58,914 nucleotides of DNA from an uncultured Eubacteriales bacterium (GCA_900546215.1 URCD01000003.1:1-58914), one strand, 5' to 3'. Shown: positions 8,128 through 16,735, numbered from the stretch's first letter. Numbers and translations: made by a program. Notes: generated by a model not told the origin, from the sequence alone.

Positions 8128-9357
8128 TTAAATGCCTTTAGGCAAATTGTTTGCTATTTCCTCTTCGGTTGCCTGGTCATAAGGTTTTACCAAACGGTCG
8201 GGTCTCAGCGGTTCATTTGTTACGCAAAGCTCCTCACCGCAGATAAGTTCACTGACCATTCGTCCAATTACAGGATTAAGAGAAAGACCTCCGCCTTCAA
8301 ATCCAGTAGCAAATACATAGTTTTCAAGATAAGCAGTTGTTCCGACAATCGGAAGATGATCGGGTGTAAATGGTCTGAAACCTGAAAAGCTGCGAATAAA
8401 ATGAGCGTTTTTCAGCGCCGGCATTTCGCGGCAGGCTTCGGCAATCAGCCATTCAATAGCCTCTATTGTGTTGCTCTTATCAAAATCATCCCATTCGTTT
8501 GTAGCTCCGATAAGAATGGTTCCCGCCTCTGTCTGTTCCAGTGCGGCTCCATGTCCAAGCTTTTTAGTCATGTCACTGAATAATCCCATAAGCTCCGGCT
8601 GAAGCTTTGCACAAAAATTTGATGCCGTTGTTACAGGGCCCTTTATCATTGGCGCACAGCCCTCTGTTACAACAATTTGTCCTTTACGGGGCTTTACAGG
8701 CACATATAAGCCAGCCGCTTTCCCAAGAAAGCCGCTCCATGAGCCCGCGGCGTCCACAATAGTATTTGCGTAATAGTCACCCTTAGATGTTTTAACCCCG
8801 ACGGCCTTGCCGTTTTCGATAATAACCTCATCAACTCCGGCTCCGCAGATTATTGTCGCCCCTCTTTCCTTAGCTTTGCGGGCATAAGCAAATACAAGCT
8901 CAAACGGGTCAATTTTTCCTCCGCTCGGCGCATAGCTGGCGGCATATATATGTTCGGAGAGGTAAGGTTCGCGCTCACGAAGCTCATCCCCCGTCAGCAT
9001 ATAAATATCTGCTCCGCTTTCCTGCATTTTCTTGGTTGCCGCTGCAACAATCTCATACTCCTGCTCATTGTCACAGAGTAAATATGATCCGCTGCCCTCT
9101 GTAAAGCCACAGCTGTCGCCAAGGTCCTTAAGAATTTCAGGATACATTCCTCCGCCGGTAAAGCCTAAATTTGTATGATATCCCGGCATTTTTGTATTGT
9201 GATAGATGTGCCCATCACCAGCCCCGCTGCTGCCCGCAGCCAATGTTTCCGTTTTTTCAAGTACAAGAACTTTTTTATTTTTTTTGGTGAGCCAATATGC
9301 GACAGACAGGCCAATCATGCCTCCGCCGACAATAATTATATCTATGTCGCTTTTCAT
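8128..9357 (-). CDS. DAO-family FAD-dependent dehydrogenase subunit (catalytic; HcnC/OoxB-like)
   Basis: A 409-residue D-amino-acid-oxidase-fold flavoprotein. The FAD motif IIIVGGGMIGLSVAYWL is at residues 7-23 and a C-terminal GFEGGG segment contacts FAD. This is the family of the substrate-oxidising subunits of opine oxidase, D-hydroxyproline dehydrogenase, sarcosine oxidase and HcnC. It would oxidise a C-N bond of an amino acid or N-substituted amino acid and pass electrons to the second flavin and Fe-S subunits encoded just downstream. AAGGGAG precedes the ATG. The substrate is not determined; the nearby racemase suggests that one enantiomer is oxidised. Confidence 0.85.
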   Translation of the reverse strand: MKSDIDIIIVGGGMIGLSVAYWLTKKNKKVLVLEKTETLAAGSSGAGDGHIYHNTKMPGYHTNLGFTGGGMYPEILKDLGDSCGFTEGSGSYLLCDNEQEYEIVAAATKKMQESGADIYMLTGDELREREPYLSEHIYAASYAPSGGKIDPFELVFAYARKAKERGATIICGAGVDEVIIENGKAVGVKTSKGDYYANTIVDAAGSWSGFLGKAAGLYVPVKPRKGQIVVTEGCAPMIKGPVTTASNFCAKLQPELMGLFSDMTKKLGHGAALEQTEAGTILIGATNEWDDFDKSNTIEAIEWLIAEACREMPALKNAHFIRSFSGFRPFTPDHLPIVGTTAYLENYVFATGFEGGGLSLNPVIGRMVSELICGEELCVTNEPLRPDRLVKPYDQATEEEIANNLPKGI

Positions 9358-9423
9358 ATTCTTCTCCCTTCCTTGTAATGGCCATACATGGCCGGAATTG
9401 TTTATAATTTATCCATAAGTATT

Positions 9424-10416
9424 TCAGCTACGCACATTATTAACAATATGGTTTACCTTTTGGTATTCGCCTTTTAAGTAGTAGATAATGTTCTCCACCG
9501 AAATTTTCTGGCAAAGCGCAACTGCCTCAGCCGAATAAAATGCTGCGTGAGGTGTGACCAACACATCATCCCTGCCAATAAACGGAGACTTTGTTAAATC
9601 AGGATTTTCATCTTTAAAAACATCTAAGCCGGCAGCACTTATTTTTCCCGTATCAAGCGCATTTAATAAAGCCGTTTCATCGACACTGGCACCACGTGCC
9701 ACATTAAGGAAAATCGGTTTCTTTTTTAAGTGGCTGAAGAACTCCTCATTGAAAAAGCTTTCAACTTCCGCTGTCTGAATCATGTGGTTTGTAATAATAT
9801 TGCAGTTTTCCATTATGTATTCAGGCTCAACCAGCTTAACATCAATTTCATCAGCAATTTTTTTAGGAAGATATGGATCATAGGCGACAACCTCGATACC
9901 AAATGCCTGCGCTCTTACAGCCACTGCCCTTCCAATCTTGCCAAGCCCGAAGATGCCCAATTTTTGACCGCTAAGTCCATGAATTTCTCCGGCTTTTTTA
10001 TAAAGCCATAGATGCTGGTTATCAACTATATTTACAAAATTTTTTAGCTTACGGTTCAAAGCAAGCAACAGAGACATAGTATGGTCGGCCACCTCATTGG
10101 TACAGTATTCTCCAACCGGAACCACAGCTATATTTTTTTCAGTTGCACATGCAACATCAACAAAATTGTAGCCAGTTGATGTTAGTGATATAATTCGCAG
10201 CTTTTCAGCACAATCAAGCATATCCCTGTCCATAACAATAAGGGCTGTCAGCAAGGCATCGGCATCTTTTAAGAGCGCCTTAAATTCGTCCTTTTTTGAC
10301 TCATCATAGTTATAGACTACTGTTTCGACGTCAGGAAAAGCGTTTCTTAATAGATTGATTTCATAATCAATGTCTCTATTTTGCGCCTTTGGCAAATCAG
10401 CAATTAATACCTTCAA
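9424..10416 (-). CDS. D-isomer-specific 2-hydroxyacid dehydrogenase
   Basis: A 330-residue NAD-dependent dehydrogenase with GLGKIG in the Rossmann fold. The catalytic set is visible: Arg in NVARGAS, Glu at the end of DVFKDE, His in VTPHAAF. It interconverts a 2-oxoacid and a D-2-hydroxyacid. The start codon is TTG, with AGGAGG 7 bases upstream; no better ATG exists. It is the first gene of the operon, divergent from the LysR regulator, with 66 bp before the next gene. The hydroxyacid could be the substrate or the reduced end product. Phosphoglycerate dehydrogenase is unlikely, because there is no ACT domain or serine-gene context. Confidence 0.85.
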   Translation of the reverse strand: MKVLIADLPKAQNRDIDYEINLLRNAFPDVETVVYNYDESKKDEFKALLKDADALLTALIVMDRDMLDCAEKLRIISLTSTGYNFVDVACATEKNIAVVPVGEYCTNEVADHTMSLLLALNRKLKNFVNIVDNQHLWLYKKAGEIHGLSGQKLGIFGLGKIGRAVAVRAQAFGIEVVAYDPYLPKKIADEIDVKLVEPEYIMENCNIITNHMIQTAEVESFFNEEFFSHLKKKPIFLNVARGASVDETALLNALDTGKISAAGLDVFKDENPDLTKSPFIGRDDVLVTPHAAFYSAEAVALCQKISVENIIYYLKGEYQKVNHIVNNVRS

Positions 10417-10558
10417 TTCTTTTCCTCCTAACTCTTTTCTCTTATTAAGATGTTTGACATTTTTACTCTCATAAGGTACTATATTTAAAAATCAGTTCTT
10501 TTATATCTAAAGCATATACATTTTTCAGGATAAGAACTATTATGAAATATAAATCTTC

Positions 10559-10581
10559 AGTCATAACTAACAGTTATGACT
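10559..10581. promoter_or_regulatory. Likely LysR operator (perfect 10-bp inverted repeat)
   Basis: AGTCATAACT (10559-10568) and AGTTATGACT (10572-10581) are exact inverted copies separated by AAC, in the 281-bp gap between the operon and the divergent LysR gene. The inner part fits the T-N11-A pattern of LysR-type sites. Position and symmetry make it the best candidate for the regulator's main recognition site. Confidence 0.7.
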
Positions 10582-10697
10582 CCTATTGTTCTAAATTTAT
10601 ATCCACTATTTACAAATAAAATTCACATAAACAAATTGTCAGCGGCAAAAACTGTTTGGAATAAGTCCTTAAAAAACAAAGGGAGATGCAATTTGAG

Positions 10698-11669
10698 ATG
10701 ACACTTCAGCAGGTTAGGTATATTTTGGAAATTTCTCGCTATTCAAGCATTAGCAAAGCTGCTCAGGAGCTATATCTTACACAGCCTTATTTAAGCAGTA
10801 TGTTAAAGGAGTTAGAAAACGAACTTCATATCACAATTTTTAACAGAACAAGAAAAGGGGTAAAACTTACCGAAGAGGGAAAGAATTTTATACAAATAGC
10901 TAAACCGCTTCTTGAGCAGGAAAAGCGAATTTATGAGCTGTATAGCCAAAAACAAAGGGAGCTGCCATTTCATTTCTGTGTTTCACTGCAGCATTATTCA
11001 TTTGCAGTAGAAGCCTTTTATCAGTTTTTTAAAAAATGCAGCCCTCAGGAATTTGACGTTCACATACGTGAATGTTGTATGGAGCAGGTCATCTGCGACG
11101 TATTTGAGCAGCGTAGTGAAATCGGAATAATCTTCATATCCGATTCAACAGATACCTTCATCCGTAAGTATTTGAATTCACGCGACTTGGAATTTAATGA
11201 AATCGCAAACTTGACTCCATATGCTTTCTTTCGAAAAAAGCATCCCATGGCTGCCAGAAATGTAATTTCTTTAGAAGAGATGTACGATTTTCCGTTTGCC
11301 TCCTATGAATCATTGGACAACGTATCCATAGATTTTTCTGAGGAGGCCCTGTTTCCGAACCTTACTATGATAAAACGCCGTTTTTATGTGACTGACCGGG
11401 CAACGATGATTAATACTCTTTCCCATACAAATGCTTTTTCAATCGGAAGCGGCATACTTTCGTATGGGTTTGCGGGACCTGAGCTTACCAGCCGTCCGCT
11501 TATAACTAATAAGGATACCATGCATATTGGATGGATTCAGTCGGCCAATTCACCAATTTCCAATAGTGGCTTGGCATTCCTTGATAATCTAAAAGATGTA
11601 CTTAAGAATACATCAAGGCCAACATACGGAAATACAGTCTATTCAGAAAATTCAGCTCCTAAACTTTAG
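10698..11669 (+). CDS. LysR-family transcriptional regulator
   Basis: A protein of about 323 residues with an N-terminal winged helix-turn-helix (MTLQQVRYILEI, SISKAAQELYLTQPYLSSMLKELE), followed by a periplasmic-binding-type effector domain. The ATG at 10698 is preferred to that at 10686: GGGAG abuts the first ATG but stands 12 bases before the second, and LysR proteins normally begin with this sequence. It is divergent from the nine-gene operon and shares with it an intergenic region that carries a perfect inverted repeat. It is therefore the likely activator of that operon in response to substrate or product. Confidence 0.88.
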   Translation: MTLQQVRYILEISRYSSISKAAQELYLTQPYLSSMLKELENELHITIFNRTRKGVKLTEEGKNFIQIAKPLLEQEKRIYELYSQKQRELPFHFCVSLQHYSFAVEAFYQFFKKCSPQEFDVHIRECCMEQVICDVFEQRSEIGIIFISDSTDTFIRKYLNSRDLEFNEIANLTPYAFFRKKHPMAARNVISLEEMYDFPFASYESLDNVSIDFSEEALFPNLTMIKRRFYVTDRATMINTLSHTNAFSIGSGILSYGFAGPELTSRPLITNKDTMHIGWIQSANSPISNSGLAFLDNLKDVLKNTSRPTYGNTVYSENSAPKL

Positions 11670-11720
11670 TATGCTGGAAATCAAAGTTACAAAGCTTCTT
11701 TAGCATTATTCTACAGATAC

Positions 11721-11752
11721 AAAAAACTGCCGTTTAAAACGGCAGTTTTTTA
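11721..11752. terminator. Bidirectional terminator between lysR and EamA genes
   Basis: AAAAAACTGCCGTTT and AAACGGCAGTTTTTT form a perfect stem flanked by A and T runs. It serves the convergent lysR (+) and EamA (-) genes. Confidence 0.85.
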
Positions 11753-11771
11753 TATGTCTGCAAATTCAAGC

Positions 11772-12662
11772 CTAAATCTGCTGAACCTCATCAGAGACCT
11801 TTCTGTTATTATAAATAAAGAGAGTTATTGAAGAACCAAATATAATTATATATCCTATTACGCTTAATATATCAGGGATATTTCCAAATAGAACAAATCC
11901 AAACATAGCAGCAAATATAAGCTGCGAATAGTCAAATATAGAAACTTCCTTCCCGGGGGCGTTTGAATATGCAGCAGTTATGGTAAATTGTCCCACAGCG
12001 GCACATACTCCTGCGAGTATAAGACATAGTATTTGCGAAGCGCTCATTGGATGATAATTTAATAAAAGATACGGAATAAATACAAGACAGGAAAATCCTG
12101 AAAAAAAGAATACTATCTGAGGTCCCTTCGCTCCCCTCTGATTACAGAGTCTAAGCATAGTATATGCAAGCCCGCCTCCTAAACCGCCTATAGTTCCCGC
12201 AAGGGCGGCAACAAGCTGGCTTGAAAAGCCTATGCCCGGCTTGATTACAAATAATGCTCCTATAAAGGCAAAAACAATAGCAAATACCTGAAATGGCCTG
12301 ACCCTTTCATTAAGTACAAATATAGAAAAAATTATAACAAAGAACGGAGAAAGCTGACTTAATATCGTAGCATCGGCCAGAATCAAATGGTCTACCGCGT
12401 AATAGTTTCCAAGTATTCCAATTGTACCTGCAATGGATCTAATTAAAAGAGCTCCCATTGATTCTCTATTTGGAAAAGGATTGCAGCGATTTTGAATAAG
12501 TATACCGACAGCAACAACTAGAGATACTAGGTTTCTGAAAAAACTTTTTTGTATTACCGGAATATCTCCTGACAGCCTAACAAATATGTTCATAAGAGTA
12601 AAAAAGAACGCTGAAATTATCATAAATATAATAGCTCTATTTTTCCGAGAAATTTTTTCCAT
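11772..12662 (-). CDS. EamA-family (DMT superfamily) transporter
   Basis: A 296-residue membrane protein with ten predicted helices in two EamA repeats. Typical elements are ISAFFFTLMNIFVRL in helix 1 and ADATILSQLSPFFVIIFSIFVLNE in the first repeat, with LIFAAMFGFVLFG in the second. Family members export or import amino acids, nucleosides or other metabolites; the substrate cannot be predicted. AGGAGG precedes the ATG. It is a single gene that ends in a shared bidirectional terminator. Confidence 0.85.
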   Translation of the reverse strand: MEKISRKNRAIIFMIISAFFFTLMNIFVRLSGDIPVIQKSFFRNLVSLVVAVGILIQNRCNPFPNRESMGALLIRSIAGTIGILGNYYAVDHLILADATILSQLSPFFVIIFSIFVLNERVRPFQVFAIVFAFIGALFVIKPGIGFSSQLVAALAGTIGGLGGGLAYTMLRLCNQRGAKGPQIVFFFSGFSCLVFIPYLLLNYHPMSASQILCLILAGVCAAVGQFTITAAYSNAPGKEVSIFDYSQLIFAAMFGFVLFGNIPDILSVIGYIIIFGSSITLFIYNNRKVSDEVQQI

Positions 12663-12785
12663 AATATACCTCCTAATAAAAAAGCATTATACACCATCTA
12701 AATTGCCAAATCCACAAAAAATTTTATCAATTTTATGTTTTGTGCAATTTTATATTTTTTAATTTTAATTGCGTTACACTTCTGA

Positions 12786-12833
12786 TATAATTAAACTAGT
12801 TAAGGTGACCTGATTTTGTTGAACAAAATCAGG
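12786..12833 (+). promoter_or_regulatory. Putative -10 followed by attenuator-like hairpin in the sigma-factor leader
   Basis: TATAAT (12786-12791) is followed within 20 bases by a perfect 12-bp inverted repeat, CCTGATTTTGTT (12809-12820) and AACAAAATCAGG (12822-12833). CTTTAATTTTT comes next. In the plus direction this resembles a factor-independent terminator about 65 bp before the sigma-factor ATG. The -35 is poor. It may be a leader attenuator or the end of a very short transcript. Confidence 0.5.
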
Positions 12834-12899
12834 CTTTAATTTTTAAAAATATGTCACAATACGCCAAATTCTTTGTCTAATTAAATAGGAGGTGCAAAA

Positions 12900-13760
12900 A
12901 TGACTAATATAGAAAATGAAAAGCAACTTGTAGTTAAAGCGGTGTCAGGAAATCAGGATGCTCTTGAGGCAATACTTACAGGTGTGAAGGACATGGTTTT
13001 TAATCTCTCACTGCGAATGCTTGGAACAATACCTGATGCAGAGGATGCCACACAAGAAATATTAATAAAAATAATGACCCATCTTTCATCATTCAGACAT
13101 GACAGCAGTCTGTCAACCTGGGCATTTTCAATCGCAGCTAACCATCTGAAAAGCTACAGGAAAGGTTTATTCTCAAATCATCCTCTTAGCTTTGAGGAGT
13201 ATGGTGAGGACATTATATCCGGCCGCGAACGTGACGTTCCTGATATGACAGGAGGAACAGACAAGGCACTGCTTGAACATGAGCTTAAGCTTTCCTGTAC
13301 CAATGTTATGCTGCAGTGCTTAGACGCGGAAAGCAGGTGTATTTATATACTTGGAACTATGTTTCGTTTAAACAGCCAGATTGCCGCGGATATATTAAAT
13401 ATGTCGCCTGAAGCATACAGAAAGCGACTCTCTCGTATACGTAAGAAAGTGGCTGACTTTCTTGGTCAATACTGCGGTCTTAGCGGCTCTGATAAATGTG
13501 CATGTTCTAGAAGGACGAACTATGCCATAGCCAGCCATAGAATAAACCCTGCCAGCCTGGATTATCAATCTATGAAAAAATGCAGCTATAATGACATCAC
13601 AGCTTTTACTGACTCTATGGAGCATCTGGACGAGCTTTCTCAGATTTTCTCGGAGCTGCCAGCATACACTGCTCCAGAAAAAGTAACATTGTGGTTAAAA
13701 AATTTAATAAACTCAGAGGAGTTTGCATCAGTGTTAAATTTTGAGGAGGAAAGAGAATGA
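12900..13760 (+). CDS. Sigma-70 family RNA polymerase sigma factor (ECF-like) with C-terminal extension
   Basis: A 286-residue protein. Region 2 (residues about 25-90: DMVFNLSLRMLG, DAEDATQEILIKIM, LSTWAFSIAANHLKSY) and region 4 (about 135-187: ESRCIYILGTMF, IAADILNMSPEAYRKRLSRIR) are clear. It continues for about 100 residues beyond region 4, starting with a Cys-containing stretch (C192, C200, C202) that might bind metal. Such tails occur in a group of Firmicutes sigma-like proteins with no separate anti-sigma factor. GGAGGTG precedes the ATG. It overlaps the next gene by 4 bp, so the two are translationally coupled. Target promoters are unknown. Confidence 0.8.
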   Translation: MTNIENEKQLVVKAVSGNQDALEAILTGVKDMVFNLSLRMLGTIPDAEDATQEILIKIMTHLSSFRHDSSLSTWAFSIAANHLKSYRKGLFSNHPLSFEEYGEDIISGRERDVPDMTGGTDKALLEHELKLSCTNVMLQCLDAESRCIYILGTMFRLNSQIAADILNMSPEAYRKRLSRIRKKVADFLGQYCGLSGSDKCACSRRTNYAIASHRINPASLDYQSMKKCSYNDITAFTDSMEHLDELSQIFSELPAYTAPEKVTLWLKNLINSEEFASVLNFEEERE

Positions 13761-14431
13761 AAATAGTTTTAGATTATTTAGACCAGCTTAGGCAGAATAA
13801 TAATCGGGAATGGTACCATGCCAATAAGCAAATGTATAAAGACGCTAATTCCGCCTTTGAAATTTTCATTCAGGATCTCATAAGGGAAATCAGAAAATTT
13901 GATGGAAGCATACCTCTGTTAGAGGCGAGGAACCTTACCTTTAAAATAGTAAGAGACACCAGGTTCAGCCACGATAAATCACCATATAATCCCTCATTTC
14001 GGGCACACATAGCCTCAAAGGGAAAACTTCCTATTCCTGTGGGATACTATGTAATGATTAGTCCCGGAGGACACTCATTTTTAGGCGGAGGATTATTTGC
14101 AGATATGTTCAGGGACGCTACTGAAATGGTTAGGCATCATATAGAAAAAAATGGCCCACAATGGCAGGAAATTATAGAATCACCAAATTTTAAAACAAGC
14201 TTTAAAGTAGGCGGAACTGCTCTTAAAAATGTTCCAAAGGGCTATAATGCAGAACATCCTCAATCTGAATATTTAAAGAATAAAAGCTGGTATATAGAAT
14301 TTCCTTTGTCAGACGCTGAAGTATCTGACAGTGATTTTTTATACCTTGCCGCAAATACTTTTGAAAAGATGAAGCCGTTTAATGACTTCCTAAACTGCGC
14401 ACTTACTGATTTTCAAATGCCTTCAAGATGA
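13757..14431 (+). CDS. DUF2461-family protein
   Basis: A 224-residue protein of the DUF2461 family. The markers are the N-terminal NNNREWYHANK, the central FKIVRDTRFSHDKSPYNPSFRAHI, and GYYVMISPGGHSFLGGG. The function of the family is unknown. It is cytoplasmic and has no membrane segment. It overlaps the sigma-factor gene by 4 bp, and GAGGAGG lies just before its ATG within that gene, so the two are co-translated and may work together. The unit ends in a strong hairpin terminator. Confidence 0.85.
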   Translation: MKIVLDYLDQLRQNNNREWYHANKQMYKDANSAFEIFIQDLIREIRKFDGSIPLLEARNLTFKIVRDTRFSHDKSPYNPSFRAHIASKGKLPIPVGYYVMISPGGHSFLGGGLFADMFRDATEMVRHHIEKNGPQWQEIIESPNFKTSFKVGGTALKNVPKGYNAEHPQSEYLKNKSWYIEFPLSDAEVSDSDFLYLAANTFEKMKPFNDFLNCALTDFQMPSR

Positions 14432-14463
14432 AAAAAGCCGCATATTAAATGCGGCCTTTTTCA
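14431..14463. terminator. Bidirectional terminator
   Basis: GCCGCAT (14437-14443) and ATGCGGC (14449-14455) form a stem between an A run and a T run. It is shared by the convergent DUF2461 and deacetylase genes. Confidence 0.85.
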
Positions 14464-15255
14464 TCTTGTTTTTGCAGTATAAAGCTTTTTGTAAGTATCT
14501 AAAGCGCTTATAACATCTGTATTGTAGCCTACATTCACTCTGGGCAGAACGTCATCTTTAATTCCTTTTGAAAGGTTCCATACCCATATAAATTGCTCAT
14601 CCCCTCCAGCCTCATTAATCAGGCTAATTGTATGAGAATTGAATTGTCCGCTTGGATACACATAATAATGCGCCCTTTGCCCAAGATTTGTTTCTATTGA
14701 ATTCCATGCGGTCTTAAAGTCATTTTTTATTTCCTCATCAGTGTATTCGCTGACAATCGGCAAATGGCTTTTTCCGTGAAGACCTACATAGGCAAGCCCT
14801 GAGTTTTCCATAATCCTAAGCTGCATCCAGCCAAGAAACATATTCCCATTATGTTCCGTAGGCATATCGGAAGTGTAATCTGTTATTATATAAATTTCAG
14901 CTTTTATATTGTACTTTAGAAGTATTGGATAAGCGAGCTCATAAACAGACTCATACCCGTCGTCAAACTGTATAATAACTGGCTTATCGGGAATTTGTCC
15001 AACTACCTTTTCTTTAGCTACCAGATCCTTAGTAAATATTGGCGTATAACCGTTTTCCAGAAGGTCTTGTATATCTTTCTCAAATTTTTCCGGTGTTACA
15101 GTCCAGTCTGTTGTTTTAGATATATCATTAGTAAGCCTGTGGTAAGTCAAAACAGGGCAATATATATCATGTTTTTTTGTATTTTCAGCAGCCTGCGCAT
15201 TTAATGTAAAGAGTACTGTAAACAATAAAACAGCTAATTTTAATCTTTTCAACAT
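14461..15255 (-). CDS. Secreted polysaccharide deacetylase family protein
   Basis: A protein of about 264 residues with an N-terminal signal peptide (MLKRLKLAVLLFTVLFTLNAQA). A NodB-type deacetylase domain follows: LTYHRL, then the metal-binding FDDGYES, and a degenerate later motif around GLHGKSH. It probably removes N-acetyl groups from peptidoglycan or another surface glycan. The start at 15255 is chosen because GGAGGTG lies 6 bases before it; longer in-frame starts have no ribosome site. The DD of FDDGY and the H-x4-H-like GLHGKSH suggest that it is active. It is a single gene. Confidence 0.82.
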   Translation of the reverse strand: MLKRLKLAVLLFTVLFTLNAQAAENTKKHDIYCPVLTYHRLTNDISKTTDWTVTPEKFEKDIQDLLENGYTPIFTKDLVAKEKVVGQIPDKPVIIQFDDGYESVYELAYPILLKYNIKAEIYIITDYTSDMPTEHNGNMFLGWMQLRIMENSGLAYVGLHGKSHLPIVSEYTDEEIKNDFKTAWNSIETNLGQRAHYYVYPSGQFNSHTISLINEAGGDEQFIWVWNLSKGIKDDVLPRVNVGYNTDVISALDTYKKLYTAKTR

Positions 15256-15508
15256 TAAATTCACCTCCATTATATTTAAATATAACTTTTTATTTTGAAT
15301 ATGTCCATAAAGGTACATTTAATGAAAGAAAATATTAATCTTTATGTAAAATTCATTTATTGCTAAATAATAAACTGACAAAGCCCGCTGCTATACAAAA
15401 ATAATTTGATATCATTTTGTATATTTAACAATAAATGGCTAAAAAAAATTTTTATATGATACAGAAATAACAGCATCTGCGTTTATCTAACGGGAGCAAA
15501 TAAAGTAA

Positions 15509-15539
15509 ACAGGCGGCAGAATTAAATTCTGCCGCCTGT
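15509..15539 (-). terminator. Strong palindromic hairpin after NTF2-like gene
   Basis: ACAGGCGGCAGAATT and AATTCTGCCGCCTGT are exact 15-nt inverted copies around one base. The stem is GC-rich, but in the minus direction it is followed only by TTTACTTTATTT, so it may act as a terminator or a transcript-stabilising end. Confidence 0.6.
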
Positions 15540-15573
15540 CTGTTATATAAATAGAAATTGGGGTAGTCAAAAG

Positions 15574-15912
15574 TTATAACGGGTAAATGTCCAGTCTTTT
15601 AATCTTTCCGTTCTCGTCGATATCCTCTAAAAAGGCCGATGCCGGTATCAGATTATTATTGTATGTTATAAAATACCATACTATTCTGTCTTCAACATAT
15701 CTAACTCCTTTGATTTTAAAGGGGCCGCCGTTAAATCCAAATTTATGATGAAACATCATTTCAATAGCCATTTTACCCTCAAGATGCAGTGTATCCATGC
15801 CAGCCTTAACCACTGAAGAATCATGAAGCACCCCATTATCCTGAAATAAATCCGCTAGGGCTATGCAGTCACCCTTCTGCATACAGTCAATATATTGTTC
15901 AAGTACTGTCAT
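15574..15912 (-). CDS. NTF2-like/SnoaL-type small protein
   Basis: A 112-residue protein with the features of the NTF2-like fold: an N-terminal helix (VLEQYIDCMQKGDCIALADLF), the segment DNGVLHDSS, and beta strands ending in GKIKRLDIYPL. Members include isomerases, dehydratases such as scytalone dehydratase and SnoaL cyclases, and binding proteins. It lies 12 bp after the SDR gene and is probably co-transcribed, so it may act on the same, perhaps cyclic, substrate. No catalytic residues can be assigned with confidence. Confidence 0.65.
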   Translation of the reverse strand: MTVLEQYIDCMQKGDCIALADLFQDNGVLHDSSVVKAGMDTLHLEGKMAIEMMFHHKFGFNGGPFKIKGVRYVEDRIVWYFITYNNNLIPASAFLEDIDENGKIKRLDIYPL

Positions 15913-15924
15913 GTCTGTCGCCTC

Positions 15925-16698
15925 CTATATCTGTTCTGAACGAAGCAGAGCATCTATTCCTCCGTCTATAAACAAAATTACGCCGTTAATTCCGCTTGCC
16001 ATAGGCGATGAAAGAAAAATAATTCCGTTTGCAATTTCATCTGCATCCAAAAATTCTCTTCTTCCATATCGAGTTGGGATAGGTATTAAAAGTGCCGCCT
16101 CCATCTGGGCATCTGTCATTCCCTGTGTCATAGGTGTGGTTGTATTACCCGGCGCAACTGAGTTGATTCTCAGGCCATCTACTGCCCAGGATGCTGACAC
16201 TCTTCTGACCCATCTGGCCAGCGCTCTTTTAGATGAGCTGTAGCATGACGGTCTCTGTTCATCAGGTATATCTACAGCCACTTCTTTTATTCTTTCCTCA
16301 TCCATAACATTAGAGAGCATGTCGACCCAGTCCATTCTGACTGTCATGTTAGTAATAGAATTAGATGATGTAACGACACAGTTGCCTCCTCGTTTTTTAA
16401 GAAGTGGTCTCAGCTCCTCTGCCATATAAACAGAGGCAAAAAAATTTAGAGAAAAAATTGTTTCCGGAGGAGCGGTAGGCCCTACTCCTGCATTGCAGAT
16501 TAATACGTCAATGCCATCGGGATATCGTCTGTATACTTCAGCAACAGCTCCTTTTCTCCCTTCTTCAGTTATGAGGTTAGCAACATAATCACCGCCTTTG
16601 TAATCAATATTGAAAACCTCATGACCTTGACTCAACAGCTTTTTTCTTGTGGCAGCGCCAATACCGGTGGTTCCGCCTGTAATTACATAAACAGCCAT
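15925..16698 (-). CDS. Short-chain dehydrogenase/reductase (SDR), hydroxysteroid-dehydrogenase-like
   Basis: A protein of about 257 residues of the classical SDR type. It has the cofactor motif TGGTTGIG, NAGVG, the catalytic Ser in VVTSSNS and Y-S-S-S-K in CYSSSKRALARW, then a conserved NSVAPGNTTTPM. The long insertion before the active-site tyrosine and the AR-W segment resemble 3-alpha-hydroxysteroid dehydrogenase/carbonyl reductase enzymes, but the substrate is not proven. The ATG at 16698 has GGAGG 8 bases upstream; an in-frame start 21 bp earlier has none. It is the first gene of a two-gene unit with the NTF2-like gene. Confidence 0.8.
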   Translation of the reverse strand: MAVYVITGGTTGIGAATRKKLLSQGHEVFNIDYKGGDYVANLITEEGRKGAVAEVYRRYPDGIDVLICNAGVGPTAPPETIFSLNFFASVYMAEELRPLLKKRGGNCVVTSSNSITNMTVRMDWVDMLSNVMDEERIKEVAVDIPDEQRPSCYSSSKRALARWVRRVSASWAVDGLRINSVAPGNTTTPMTQGMTDAQMEAALLIPIPTRYGRREFLDADEIANGIIFLSSPMASGINGVILFIDGGIDALLRSEQI

Positions 16699-16735
16699 TA
16701 CGCTCTCCTCCTTTTCCAACTTCTTTTGTTAATTT

